In this document: in pieces, positions 31,581 through 41,645 of the stretch
Layout of the letters: each line of letters begins with the position of its first letter
How positions within the stretch are numbered: position 1 is the stretch's first letter
DNA from: Seminavis robusta
Taxonomy: Eukaryota; Bacillariophyta; Bacillariophyceae; Naviculales; Naviculaceae
Direction: 5' to 3'
Assembly (NCBI GenBank): GCA_903772945.1
Contig: CAICTM010000070.1
Coordinates: 62,001 to 126,000, forward strand
Length of the DNA stretch: 64,000 bases
Notes under the pieces: generated by a model
What the model was told of the DNA's origin: nothing
Databases searched by the model: none
The model's input: only the letters and a program-made list of their open reading frames with translations
Program-made: the position numbers and the translations under genes

Positions 31581-32918
31581 ATGATGGCAGTCGAGACGGA
31601 GGGGTTGTCACCTCGACGAGGGAGCAGCAAACGATGGCGTGCGGCGTGTTTTCTCTTTGTTTTCATGGGTTCCTCTTCCCTGTTGGTCACCACGTTCATG
31701 ACTGAGGATCAAGTGCAGCGGTTCCAAGCAGTCCTCCTCCGACAAAATCAAGTGGCCAAGTCCAAATCAAAAGCTGCTTCTAGTATTAGTATTAGTGATG
31801 ATGATAATGCAACGATCCGTGGAAGGAAACAGCAAAAGAAATTGGCTCAGCAAAAGAACGCTACCAAGACTACTACTACCAGCAGCAGATTGAGACCAGC
31901 TCCCAATCAAGGCAAAAAGAACAAGGAATCACCACTCTTCGTAAAGGCTCCACCACAAAATTCCATTTCCATCACCAGCGATGCCCATAAAACAGATCCT
32001 CGCATTGCGTGGCTCATGTCCTTTCCAAATTCAGGGACGTCGTATACGGGACAATTGGTCAAGCATCTGACCAGAACCAAAACTGCCAGCAACTATGGCG
32101 AACAAAATCTGGATTTACAAGGCAGTTCCGTGCCGGTCTATCATGATGGAAACAAAAAGCAAAAAGACCGGAATTGGCAAGGCCCCTTTTATGTAGATCC
32201 CACTCAGTCCAAAGGATACGAGACACCCCACGCCTATGTCTTGACCAAAACACACTGTGGTGGGTACACTACCAACACGTCTCCGGAACGATACGTCGAA
32301 GCCACTCACAGCTTCCGAAGACGTTGCCTTTCGACCAGATATGTCAAGAATGGCACTCTCTACAAGGGAGAATACGATGCGGCTCTAGTGCACAAGGCCA
32401 TTCATCTGTTCCGCAATCCGTTTGACAATGTCGTTTCGAGATTTAACTTTGAACACAAACGACTAGAAAAGAAAAAGGGCTATACCAACGGGTCCACCAA
32501 ATCGCGGGAGGGATTCCGAGCCTTTTGTCAACAAATGGATACGACATGGAAGGAATCCGAACGCAACTCTATTGTCTATGAAGATTCCATTTTGGCCAAG
32601 ATGGAATCGGTGCCCTGTCATTCCGATTTCTTTCGATATGTGGAATGGCACAATTTGGCCTTTGTGACGACACAAGATCTGGGTATAGAAACCATGATTC
32701 TACATTATGAAGACTATGGTGCCAGTACTTTTGAAACTACCAAAAACAAACTATTGGAATTTCTAGAACTGGAAGAACGGGGTGTGTCTAGTCCATTCAA
32801 AGATGGTAAAGTCTATTCCAAAGAATACTTTACCAAAAAGGAGCGAGAAGTGGTTAAAGAAGTCTTGCAACAACTGGCATTGAAGACCACCTGGGGCTAT
32901 CTGGAACGGTACTTCTAG
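31581..32918 (+). CDS. Sulfotransferase-domain protein, type II membrane
   Basis: 445 residues from the ATG at 31581 (GACCATGATG); the reading frame extends a little upstream but without ATG. One TM segment (ACFLFVFMGSSSLLVTTF, residues about 24-41) and a Lys/Ser/Thr-rich stem of about 100 residues precede the catalytic domain. The 5'-phosphosulfate loop is IAWLMSFPNSGTSYTGQLVK and the 3'-phosphate motif IHLFRNPFDNVVSRFNFEH, matching the Sulfotransfer_1 class. The C-terminal KEYFTKKEREVVKEVL fits the end of that fold. It differs from the sulfotransferase at 15278, which has the type-2 loop, so the two are not recent duplicates. The likely site is the Golgi; the acceptor is unknown. Confidence 0.82.
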   Translation: MMAVETEGLSPRRGSSKRWRAACFLFVFMGSSSLLVTTFMTEDQVQRFQAVLLRQNQVAKSKSKAASSISISDDDNATIRGRKQQKKLAQQKNATKTTTTSSRLRPAPNQGKKNKESPLFVKAPPQNSISITSDAHKTDPRIAWLMSFPNSGTSYTGQLVKHLTRTKTASNYGEQNLDLQGSSVPVYHDGNKKQKDRNWQGPFYVDPTQSKGYETPHAYVLTKTHCGGYTTNTSPERYVEATHSFRRRCLSTRYVKNGTLYKGEYDAALVHKAIHLFRNPFDNVVSRFNFEHKRLEKKKGYTNGSTKSREGFRAFCQQMDTTWKESERNSIVYEDSILAKMESVPCHSDFFRYVEWHNLAFVTTQDLGIETMILHYEDYGASTFETTKNKLLEFLELEERGVSSPFKDGKVYSKEYFTKKEREVVKEVLQQLALKTTWGYLERYF

Positions 32919-33114
32919 ACTAGCCCACTGGTTGGCCTACATTAGATAGAACAGCCAGCAACGGTAAAATGTCCTGTTCTCTGGGAAATGCTGATTCTAC
33001 TGAGTCGGTTCTGTCAAGTGACAATAACTTGCTGGTACCGTATAGGCTTTGGCGTTTCGGTAATGTGATGGATGGGGAGGGCTGAGTCCATTCTTGGCTT
33101 GGCTATGATGTTCT

Positions 33115-33570
33115 GTGGTGGCACAAGTTGAATAGGTTTCTTTTTCTATCACTCACCAAGAAAGAAAGATGGACGCTGCCAGGGCTAACTTATGGAAGGC
33201 AGCTCTGAATGATTCGATTCAATCAGATTCAGCTAGAAGCCATGAGCAGCTGTGGGTTCAACTAGTACTGGTACATGTAATCATAACATCAAACCTTACC
33301 ATGTTCATACAATGTCATCTACTAGTGGTAACAGTTGAATAGGTTTCTACATGTACAACTCACCAAGAAAGAAGGATGCTGCCATGGCAAACTTGTAGAA
33401 GGTACTACATGTAGTCTAGTACTTCTAGTACATTACATGCAGGTCTAAATGATGATTCGATTCAACCAAACTCCGCCACTCGGACATGTACTATTCTACG
33501 GTACATGTAAGTAGAGAATCACATCTGTGGGTTCAACTACCTAGCCAGTAACCATCACATCAAACCTAAC
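33115..33570. repeat. Diverged tandem duplication, about 200 bp unit
   Basis: Both units contain, in the same order, GTTGAATAGGTTTCT, CTCACCAAGAAAGAA, GATTCGATTCAA, CTGTGGGTTCAACTA and CATCACATCAAACCT (first copy CATAACATCAAACCT). The second unit has acquired several TACATGTA-type words, making it longer. Too diverged to be recent. Confidence 0.75.
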
Positions 33571-34202
33571 AATGGTATGGTCGGTGTTAACCCCAATCAA
33601 GAGATGAGTTCTGCTACAGAGAAGGTGTCCGTCTATGAGTTTAGAAATGAAGAAGATTCTTCGGTTGTGGCCATGCAAAGTCAGATGGTAGACTTGATCT
33701 ACCAAAGATCATTGGATGGCTTGAGCTGTTTTGACAAGCAGGTAGAGCAACTGAAGAATGGGAAGCAGCACTCAATCAGGCCCTTTCTTTGTTGGCAACC
33801 CATACCAGCACATGATTCGTAGACACGAGCGAGATAGACCCACAGCCACAGGTACAATAGAACACAAAGCAAGATTTAAAAACACAATATAGAATCCAAC
33901 AAGTAGAACAAACAAACAAACACCTTCCTCGTTAGCAAGCTCAAAGCGTGGAATCGAATCTTCTTCCCTTTACCTCAATCCCTGGTTTAGTCCCAGGGAA
34001 GACACCTTTTATCGTTCAAAGTATGCTCTATTCGACATTGGATTACACGGCTTGTCGTCAATCTAAATCTCGCCATCGACATACACGCCCAACCCAAAGG
34101 CTCACGGCATCTTCCCAAAAACATCCTTAGGATTCCAATCATGCTAACACCTTATTGCCCTCAACTACCAGCTAGCAAGCTGAGGGCCTTTTGAACTTTA
34201 TC

Positions 34203-34203
<1 letters not shown>

Positions 34204-34234
<31 letters not shown>
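34204..34234. repeat. TG dinucleotide microsatellite
   Basis: An uninterrupted TG run of about 31 bases, directly followed by the 51-bp minisatellite. Confidence 0.98.
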
Positions 34235-34235
<1 letters not shown>

Positions 34236-34408
34236 GCGTACATATGGTGCTGTTTCCCTAGCAAGGTTAAGGCTACCGATAGTGTCGCATACATAAGGCG
34301 CTGTTTCCCTTGCAAGGTTAAGGCTACCGGTAGTGTCGCATACATAGGGTGCGGTTTCCCTTGCGTACATATGGCATGGTTTCCCTTGCAAGGTTAAGGC
34401 TACCGGTC
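34233..34408. repeat. 51-bp minisatellite, about 3.5 units
   Basis: Units begin GTCGC(G/A)TACATA and contain GTTTCCCT(A/T)GCAAGG then TTAAGGCTACCG(G/A)TAG. Copies start near 34233, 34284 and 34335 (shortened), with a last one near 34370 ending in CTACCGGT. Each copy carries the CTACCGGTAG palindrome that is common elsewhere in the window. Confidence 0.9.
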
Positions 34409-34615
34409 CAGAACCCTTCCTTGGTCTTTAGAAAAATGCAAGTTGAGGGCACTAGCCTCCGGCTGGCTGTCCTTCTAGAGGCCGCAAGTAAAATGCACGG
34501 GATAGCTTTGGTTCAGGTTGATTGTCTTCGGAATTCATTTCATTTCAATTCTACAAAAGCAAGGACTTGTCATGCCAACCACAGTGACACCCTGGGTGTT
34601 AGTGCAGTAGATGGC

Positions 34616-35305
34616 CTATTCTGCAGCATCGCCATCCTTCTTTTCTCCAATCCGACTATCGCATTCTTTTTGCAGCTCCGAATCAAGATCCATAGATAGC
34701 AATATATCCTTGAATCTTTGTAGAGTTTCGTTGTCATCCTCACCGGCCTCTTCCAAGCGACTGATGTCTCGCATGATCGAGACTGCCACCGTTATCTTGT
34801 GTTCTCGTATTTGATCATTGGTTGGTTGTTGTCCATTGTTCCAATGTTGATAGCCTTTGACGAACTGCTCCACGTAGGGATAATCTTCTGCTGGTTTGAT
34901 GGCTTGCGGGTAGTGCTGCAATATGAATTCGTCATTTTGAAAAAAGTACCCATTTCGCAGAATCTCTTCCTTGTGATCTGGATCGGTCCACTTGGGTAAC
35001 GCCTTGTATCCATGTTTATTCAGGTTGATAGGAGGGACATTCTTCCCATAGGGCTCGTAGGTGCCAACAATACATAGATAATACTTTTTGTCAATGACGA
35101 CATCGGTCTTGCCTTCTTTGGCCGCCTTTTTCTCTTGCTGCTTTTCGTATTTCATGTCACGACACCAAACCAACTTTAGAAAATCATCGTAACCATTTTC
35201 AGGAGGGGAGTCAAGACCCAATCGCAAGTACTGTTCTCGTGGTACTGGGAAATATCGATCTGGATCTTTGGAGACCAAGGATTCTGTGGAGGATTTGTTT
35301 CCCAT
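34616..35305 (-). CDS. Putative N-myristoylated protein of unknown function
   Basis: 229 residues, no intron. The start MGNKSSTE matches the N-myristoylation pattern (Gly2, Ser6), suggesting membrane attachment. The rest is hydrophilic, with Trp/Tyr-rich conserved-looking blocks (YDDFLKLVWCRDMKYEK, YYLCIVGTYEPYGKN, NGYFFQNDEFILQHYPQ) and an acidic C-terminal helix region. No TM segment and no known domain recognised. The start is the first ATG in a CCCATTCTG (reverse) context. It reads as a real protein by composition; function unknown. Confidence 0.65.
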   Translation of the reverse strand: MGNKSSTESLVSKDPDRYFPVPREQYLRLGLDSPPENGYDDFLKLVWCRDMKYEKQQEKKAAKEGKTDVVIDKKYYLCIVGTYEPYGKNVPPINLNKHGYKALPKWTDPDHKEEILRNGYFFQNDEFILQHYPQAIKPAEDYPYVEQFVKGYQHWNNGQQPTNDQIREHKITVAVSIMRDISRLEEAGEDDNETLQRFKDILLSMDLDSELQKECDSRIGEKKDGDAAE

Positions 35306-35489
35306 TCTGCTTTTTCTGTTGTGATGTGATGCTAAGCCAACTTTGTTTTATGGCAATGGGGTGTTGGGAGATACCGTATCGTTGAGGGCAGGCAACAGGG
35401 AAACAACAGGGATGCAACATGCAACATGCAACGGATCGGGTTCTGCCGGTTTCTTGTCCGTGCTTTTTACCTCGGCAGGTTAACTGCCT

Positions 35490-35860
35490 GGACCGTCCGA
35501 CGGTTTTCGCTCAGGTTTTAAAAAACTCAAAATTTTGCAGCTGAAACATTCCCTTAAACATTCCCTTAAAACATTCCCTTAAATCCTTAACATTCCCTTA
35601 ACATTCCCTTAAATCAACATTCCCTTAACAACATTCCTTAACGCTTCGAAACATTCCTTTAAGCCTTCATGTAAACCCCATAGAACATTCCCTTAAAAAA
35701 ATGAACATTCCCTTAAATAAACATTCCCTTAAAACATTCCCTTAAATCCTCAACATTCCCTTAACATTCCCTTAAAGCTTCAACATTCCCTTAACATTCC
35801 CTTAACCAGAACCACGATTTGAGCAGTTTTTAAACCTGAGCAAAAACCGTCGGACGATCC
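35490..35860. mobile_element. MITE-like element: terminal inverted repeats around a 12-bp satellite array
   Basis: The left end carries CGTCCGACGGTTTTCGCTCA (from 35494) followed by GGTTTTAAAAAACTC; the right end, read in reverse, carries CGTCCGACGGTTTTTGCTCA followed by GGTTTAAAAACTGCTC. So the terminal repeats are about 36 bp with few differences. CTG directly flanks both sides (35488-35490 and 35860-35862), a possible 3-bp target duplication. The interior (35543-35815) is almost wholly made of ACATTCCCTTAA units. No coding frame. It is a non-autonomous foldback/MITE-type element by structure; the superfamily cannot be told. Confidence 0.7.
35543..35815. repeat. Sixteen copies of ACATTCCCTTAA in one orientation
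   Basis: Fourteen exact ACATTCCCTTA copies plus two variants (ACATTCCTTAA, ACATTCCTTTAA) at 11- to 40-bp spacing, many head to tail. A short non-repeat gap lies at about 35660-35680. All copies face the same way. Confidence 0.95.
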
Positions 35861-35885
35861 TGAGTCCTCTACCCCTTTATTGGCA

Positions 35886-35958
35886 AATATTCTGTCTGTG
35901 GGATCCCCCTGGTTTTTGTCTGTGGGATCCCCTCGTTTTGTGTCTGTGGGATCCCCTA
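35886..35958. repeat. Three copies of a CTGTGGGATCCCC unit
   Basis: GTCTGTGGGATCCCC occurs three times, spaced 24-28 bp (near 35893, 35917 and 35942), each containing the palindrome GGGATCCC. Located just outside the MITE-like element. Confidence 0.9.
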
Positions 35959-38440
35959 TTCCGGTGAAGCCAGGATAAGGATAGAGATAATGTAAGCTGG
36001 CAAAACTGGAAATTGAAGGTTCAATAAAGTTAGGGGTAGGAATATATCAATGTAATTTAAGGTTAGTGCACTCAGGACAAAAACACAATAAGCCAGCAGG
36101 TGTTGTAAATTTAGAGTTACACAATCGAATGATAGCTGTAATTATGGGTTAGCCCGTGGCTATGCCAATGCTAGCTTAATACAAAACAGAAGGTTACAAT
36201 GAGGGAATGATAGTGGGCGGCAACACACGACGAAGTCGGGTGTTGTCGCCAGGGCTAGCTTACATAAAAAAGAAGGTATAATGAGGGAAGGCTACCTTGA
36301 AAGAAGGATGCAATCTCAAACACGATCCTCTTTCTTCTATTTGTCTTTCTGCCGAGGTATCGCAGCTCCCGCTGACTTAGTTTGGATCTCTTTTCAAATC
36401 GGCGAAGCTGCATTTTGCGAACACCAGCCTACGCTCTCACCTTGGGTATGGCCAGTAAACAGCTCGCCAGTCCCAGAGTCCCCATGGTGTGGAAAAAAGA
36501 GAGCTAGTCTACTACTGCACAAGGCAGCGGTAGTTCTGGTTGTCTGGCTTTACTGGGACTACATAATGGTCGGGAACAGAGCTCACTTCTGCCTTGTACT
36601 GGTACCACACACGTGTTGTTCTGTTCTAATTCTATTACTTTTTGATCCTTCTATACCGGTCCTCCCCCCGCCAGTAGACCCTGCCTCTAGGTCATGGCTG
36701 CTCTAGTCCAATGAAGCAAAGAGAGCTCATGCACTCCATTGACCTAGAATACACCAGATCAACCATGTTTCTTCCTTGGAAGGGCCCATTCATCGTCATC
36801 GAGCGCTCCCGAACAGGTTGTAACCGGCCGTTCAAGAATGGAATCAGTCAGAGCATTTTAGCTTTCAGTGCAGGTTGTCCAAACCAGGGAAAGATATTTG
36901 AATGGTTCACTCTGCTAATGACGGTAACAAATGGATTCACTCTCATCAAGGTCGTCATAAACGCAATTCTCATTGCTCCATTTAGCCTCGAAAGAGCAAC
37001 CATAAAGACGTTGTTACTTTGCCCGTCGCTGTCATTGTTCTGTTTGTCTTGAAGGGGGGAAAGTTTCAGTTTCACACAATATTGAGTCTTGAAAAAGGAT
37101 GTCCCATTGGAAACAATGATTCTCGACAAGGCCAAGCGATATTCAAGCCGGCGTGGTATCTCCCCATCATCCTCCCCATCCAACTCACAACCAAGGGGTA
37201 CAAGGACAACCTCACTACGTACTACAGAGTTGTCGCCGCCATCTGAGCATTAAAAGCAAGCTGGTAGCTAGATCTCCCGTAAGGTTCACGGGACTGTTTT
37301 TCAAAGGCCCTTCTTTGCCTTTGAAACGAGCGGCTTTGCTGGAAGTTGAGTTCCAAAGCCATCCGGTTGTGGTTTGCGGTTTGAGAAGAAGTGCTTGCCA
37401 TTGAATCCGAAGCAACAGCATTGGGGTCGGCTGGGAGCGACATCCTTGCTAGTAGCAGGCTTTAACTTGAAGGAGCACGCACCGAACGAGGAAAAGCGTT
37501 TGCAGTGAGGGCTTTCCCTGAGGAATCTCAACTGTCCCGCCGTGTTCTCGCGGCGTTGGAGGTACCGTACCGTACCGTACCGCTGTGAAGAAACCTGCAA
37601 TGTCAGCTACAACCACAATGGCACCAATTGGATGATGGTACCGGTTCGGTCAAGGTTGCTGTTGTTGGACTGCTGCCTGGCTGCGGTAGCTAGCTGTCAA
37701 AGGAGCTGATGAGCTTGCTGCGGCCCGCAGCCACCACTCGGGTCTGCTGGGTTGTACCGTACGTGCTGGTTATTCAGCACCAATCCGCCGACCATTGCCA
37801 GGATTGCCCGAGGGGTTCTAGCTAGCTCACACCTGGGCCTGAAACCTGGGCGTCTCTTCTTCTTACCTTGCAACCGCAAGAGTAGAGAAATCTCAAGCGG
37901 CTCGTTCATGGTTCCGGATCAAACATCTCACAGTAAAACAGTAGGAATAGGCGAAGCAAGCGGGTCCGTGTTCTAGTCGTACTAGGACAGATATCACGTT
38001 CTCGTTTCTTCCAGTCAAACATGGGTTGTTGGTGCTTCTTACGCGTTGGAATGAATTCAAATGCAGCAAAAAGTGTGAGTGTCTTACTGGGTTTGACAAA
38101 GTCAACCCGAGTTCTGCTGCCTCGTGCCGACAATGCAGATAATTCAGTGTTATGTGGCGACCGCCAGCTACCGGTACCTAGCAGCTCCGTAGTACCGTAC
38201 CCATCAAAGACGAATAAATAGCATAGACTCTTCATGCAATCGCCCATTTTACGTTTTACGAATAAGTCTAAACCCTCAAAGTTTGGTGCATTCGTGCTTG
38301 GAGTTGAGCCAGTGTTATCTCCCACCTCTTCAAAACCCGACATCACAAAGTCTGTTGCATCGCCTTGTTATTTTCTCTAGCTAGTAGTTTTGATTTGGTT
38401 CTTGTTGCCACTTGTTATCTCGGTTATCTCGATCGTTCCT

Positions 38441-40336
38441 ATGCCTAACCAAGTCCGAACTTGGGAGGAAAACTATGCCCAATTGGTTGCATACAAGAAG
38501 GAGCGCGGTGATTGCATGGTACCCCTGCGATACGCACAGGATAAAATATTGGGAAAATGGGTGTCCACGCAGCGAGAAAGTCGCTATGTGCTGAAACCAG
38601 AACGAAAGGAGCTTCTGGATTCGATTGGATTTGAATGGCATCCACGCCAACGTCGTTCCGATGACAAGTGGAATGGTATGTTTAAACGGTTGTTGGAATA
38701 CCGAGAAAAGAATGACCTTGCAACTGTTTTCAGTGCCAACAAAGAAGACCCAGAACTGGTCAAATGGTGTTGCAACCAGAGAGAGTACTCAGGAAGAGGA
38801 CTGCTAAATGAAGAACGCTACAACCGTCTGCGCGATGTTGGATTTCCAGTAAGACCACTGCAAAAAAGTGTTCAAGCCAAGCGTGAGCAAGATCAACAAC
38901 AAATTGCTCCACCAGAAGGCAATATTAGCAATGCCAGCACAGACTCCAACCAAAAGGCAAAGAAGAAAAAAATCAAAAAGATGAATTTATCTCCAGCAGT
39001 CCTGGACGTCAATAAGACTGCTGCCACCAAGATTAGTCGATTTTTGACCGAGGAGAATGAACAGGATGAGGAGGATGCAACGACAACACCACCCACACCA
39101 TCTCCAGCTCCAACCATTGTGCCTTCCGCGGATTTGATAGCCACTACATCAGGCTCTGGCACGGCCAGACGTCGTAGTTGGCTGGAGAGCTACGCTGCCC
39201 TGGCTGGATTCAAGGGCCAGCACGGTCACTGCCGCGTACCTATCCAGTACAAGCAGGACAAACAACTTGGGATCTGGGTGGGGGAACAAAAGAAGAAAAA
39301 GTTCCTCATGAGCGACGAGCGCCGCGAAAAACTGGAGGAACTCGGTTTTACCTGGGCAAATCCACGAGGCAAGCAATGGTCTGTCATGTTTGAGAAGCTC
39401 AGGGAGTACCGCGAGGAGCATCCCCAGAACTTCAAGCCCAAGAATTTCAACTTGAGAAAGTGGCTGGAATCCCAGCGTCATGCCATCTTGGACGGAAGTC
39501 TGTCTCGAGAGTGCGCTGACAAACTGCGGTCCATTGGCTATGACTTTTCAGACGAGATAAAGACATTGGATTCGCAAGACAGCATGACCGAGTCTGAGGG
39601 GGGAGAAGGAGAAGAAGAAGATAGCTCCATCGAGGCAATCAGTAGCACTGAAGACTCCCAGTCAATTATGCCACCCAAGAAAAAGAGACAGGTTTCGGTC
39701 CTTTCCGAACCAGGCACGGCTCCCGACGCTGTGGCCGAAGATACTCCAATGGGGGATGTGGCTGAGAGCCTTCTTTCTCTTTCTGCTCCTGGTGGTAGCA
39801 AACCTCCATCACGCAAAAACAGTGACGACGCCACCAAAAGCACTCCGCCCAAGAAGAAGCAGAAAACGTCGCCGAGTCTCATCGAGCACCAGTTCCTTCC
39901 TCCGCCTCCTCCAGAGTTGCCTGTTGTCCCACCCACCGAAGACAAAGCAGCCGATACAGCCAAGCGTCAACACTACAATACTAGAGGCGTGGGTTTGTTC
40001 ATGGGAACAGACGCTGCAGCGTCCATGGCTCGTGGGGGCATGTCGTCGTCGGCCCACGGAGGTGCCTTGGCCGCAAATAATGTGCTTCCAGTGGAGCAAA
40101 TGCTGGCGCTTCAACAAGGGCGCGCGACAGGCCGCATGGGCATCAACAATGCTAACATCAACAATGCTAGTGCCATGATGACACAGCAGCTGCAGCAGCA
40201 GCATCCATGGCAGCAGCACCGGGGACCACAACAACCGGTGCATCCTCCTCCTCCAACAAAGTCAGAACTGGATGACTTGCAATTGGCAGATTTGTACCTT
40301 CTTTTGGTGAAGGAGATTGGACCCCATCGACGCTAG
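38441..40336 (+). CDS. Helicase-associated (HA) domain protein without a helicase
   Basis: 631 residues, no intron, starting at the ATG at 38441; the upstream 17 codons of the frame are hydrophobic and unlikely. Two HA-type modules are seen: residues about 7-65 (TWEENYAQLVAYKKERGDCM, LGKWVSTQRESRY, LDSIGFEW) and about 245-305 (SWLESYAALAGFKGQHGHCR, LGIWVGEQKKKK, LEELGFTW). Each is followed by a shorter second module (WNGMFKRLLEYREK; WSVMFEKLREYREE). HA modules are small helical DNA-binding-like units abundant in diatom proteins. Lys-rich segments (KAKKKKIKK, PKKKRQ, PPKKKQK) look like nuclear localisation signals. The C-terminal third is Ser/Pro/Gln-rich and ends in a short helix (ELDDLQLADLYLLLVKEIG). 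A nuclear, possibly chromatin or transcription role is inferred. Confidence 0.8.
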   Translation: MPNQVRTWEENYAQLVAYKKERGDCMVPLRYAQDKILGKWVSTQRESRYVLKPERKELLDSIGFEWHPRQRRSDDKWNGMFKRLLEYREKNDLATVFSANKEDPELVKWCCNQREYSGRGLLNEERYNRLRDVGFPVRPLQKSVQAKREQDQQQIAPPEGNISNASTDSNQKAKKKKIKKMNLSPAVLDVNKTAATKISRFLTEENEQDEEDATTTPPTPSPAPTIVPSADLIATTSGSGTARRRSWLESYAALAGFKGQHGHCRVPIQYKQDKQLGIWVGEQKKKKFLMSDERREKLEELGFTWANPRGKQWSVMFEKLREYREEHPQNFKPKNFNLRKWLESQRHAILDGSLSRECADKLRSIGYDFSDEIKTLDSQDSMTESEGGEGEEEDSSIEAISSTEDSQSIMPPKKKRQVSVLSEPGTAPDAVAEDTPMGDVAESLLSLSAPGGSKPPSRKNSDDATKSTPPKKKQKTSPSLIEHQFLPPPPPELPVVPPTEDKAADTAKRQHYNTRGVGLFMGTDAAASMARGGMSSSAHGGALAANNVLPVEQMLALQQGRATGRMGINNANINNASAMMTQQLQQQHPWQQHRGPQQPVHPPPPTKSELDDLQLADLYLLLVKEIGPHRR

Positions 40337-40712
40337 TTTGATACGGTACCAACACATTCATAAAGCTGGCAACTGGATCACTCGCTGGAACGACAAGAAT
40401 TCCGCATATTCACAATCATAACAATATCATAATATCATAAGAACAACCAAACTACAACTCCCCTTGTCATCACTGCAGGCGTTGATCCTGGCCCGGGAAA
40501 TCTTCCCAGCTAACTGTCTTTGCCAAATTTTCGTTCTGCAAGCCTTGCCATTATTTCTTTGCTTCTGTGACGCTGGACTTGGATACAAACTCTACGGGTT
40601 CAGATAGATGTGAATTGTCTATTCCAGCTACGGTACTGGACGAAACCATGGGGCCAAAAAGCCAACCAACCGCGTCCCAGAAATCAAAGAGAGTGAATTG
40701 ATGATCGTTGTT
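40337..40712. other. Convergent intergenic stretch
   Basis: 376 bp between the 3' ends of the HA-domain and cyclophilin genes. A short ATAATATCATAATATCATAA tandem lies at 40418-40440. No gene seen. Confidence 0.5.
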
Positions 40713-41645
40713 TCAAAGTTCATCATGCCCTGCATCATCGCTATCATCACTCTCCTCATCACGACTATCACTGGTATCAGCAAACCCATAAGGATCCTCT
40801 TCGTCAATATCCGGCTCTGAAACGGGTGGGACATTGCTTCCCTTGGTCACCTTTGTTTCTACCTTGCATGTCAAGAATTTGTCCAGCTTTGGAAAGTTGT
40901 CTTCAATATAATGAGGGCCATCGTAGATTGGTTGCTGTTGGGGTCCTTTCCCCCTGACATTTATATGGTGTGGAAGAAATCAACAAGCCGGCTTGAGTTG
41001 CAAGAAATTTGCTTCCTGACCACAGCACAATGACGTGTAGTTGCAGGATAAACTGTACCAGCTGGTCTGGCCAATTCAGCAATGCACTTACCATGGTGGC
41101 ATGTCTCCATATCCCGCGTAGAACTTTGCAACAACCTCGTCATATCCTTTGGTAACCTTGCCTATTGGTGTCTCCCAGGGATTGGATCCAAATTGTCCAG
41201 ATTTCATGAACGAAATAAAAAGGTGGGAAGTCCGACTGTTGGGCCCCGATCCAGCATAACTGATGGTACCTTGTTCAAAGTGGACCGACTTTTGAAGGGG
41301 ATCATCTCGAATTTGCTTCATGCCTTTGGACTTGAGTGCGGCATTGTCGGTATAGCTGATCCCAAATTGGCACAAAAAGCGAGGAACCACTCGAAAAAAG
41401 TGACTGTGATCGTAAAAGCCACCCTTGAACAATTCCACTGCCCGATCATAGCCATTGGGACTCCAGTCTCGGAAGAAGGTCATCTCAAACTCGCCTTTCG
41501 TCGTTCCACATGTTACCAAAGCTATTTCCGTCTCATATTCACTCTTCGCCAGGACTACTTCGCCAGCAAGAATTATACATACACTTGCCACAAAGACAAG
41601 ACAAGATGTGGAGAATAGAAGCATGGTCGGTCTCTGGATTGGCAT
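40713..41645 (-). CDS. Secretory cyclophilin-type peptidyl-prolyl isomerase, divergent, two exons
   Basis: Exons 41645-41092 and 40953-40713, intron 138 nt (GTAAGT...TGTCAG); the join is GDMPPW-GKGPQQQPIYDG. 264 residues. A signal peptide or anchor (TMLLFSTSCLVFVASVCIILAG) starts the protein. The cyclophilin core is seen in FYDHSHFFRVVPRFLCQFGI (keeps the catalytic Arg and Phe and a Gln), GTISYAGSGPNSRTSHLFISF, and VTKGYDEVVAKFYAGYGD. The 101-113 loop of cyclophilin A is altered (SYAGSG for SMANAG, HLF for QFF), so activity or cyclosporin binding may differ. The tail is acidic (ESDDSDDAGHDEL) and ends DEL, similar to an ER-retrieval signal though not canonical. Probably a secretory-pathway folding helper. 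The upstream frame to 41924 lacks support. Confidence 0.85.

Larger units (their letters stand above)
32919..34615. other. Repeat-rich intergenic region
   Basis: 1.7 kb without a convincing gene. It holds a diverged duplication (33120-33300 against 33330-33570), a TG microsatellite and a 51-bp minisatellite, listed separately. An 81-codon frame at 33577-33822 begins at the end of the second duplicate but shows no recognisable feature. Confidence 0.6.
35306..38440. other. Long intergenic region with a TIR/satellite element
   Basis: 3.1 kb between two genes. The first part holds the inverted-repeat element at 35490-35860 and the GGGATCCCC triplicate. The rest (about 36000-38440) has frames up to 141 codons on plus and similar on minus, none with a recognisable domain or fitting splice structure. 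Short GTACC tandem at 37560-37581. Confidence 0.55.

Noticed and set aside
33577-33822. 81-codon plus frame with a hydrophilic product
   Set aside because: Short, isolated, next to a diverged duplication; nothing to support translation.
35543-35815. CRISPR-like regular repeat
   Set aside because: Units are 12 bp with variable, often absent spacers, inside an inverted-repeat element of a eukaryotic genome; a satellite array explains it.
36281-37052. Plus frames of 141 and 113 codons, and minus frames opposite
   Set aside because: No motif and no splice arrangement joining them; similar-length frames occur on the other strand.
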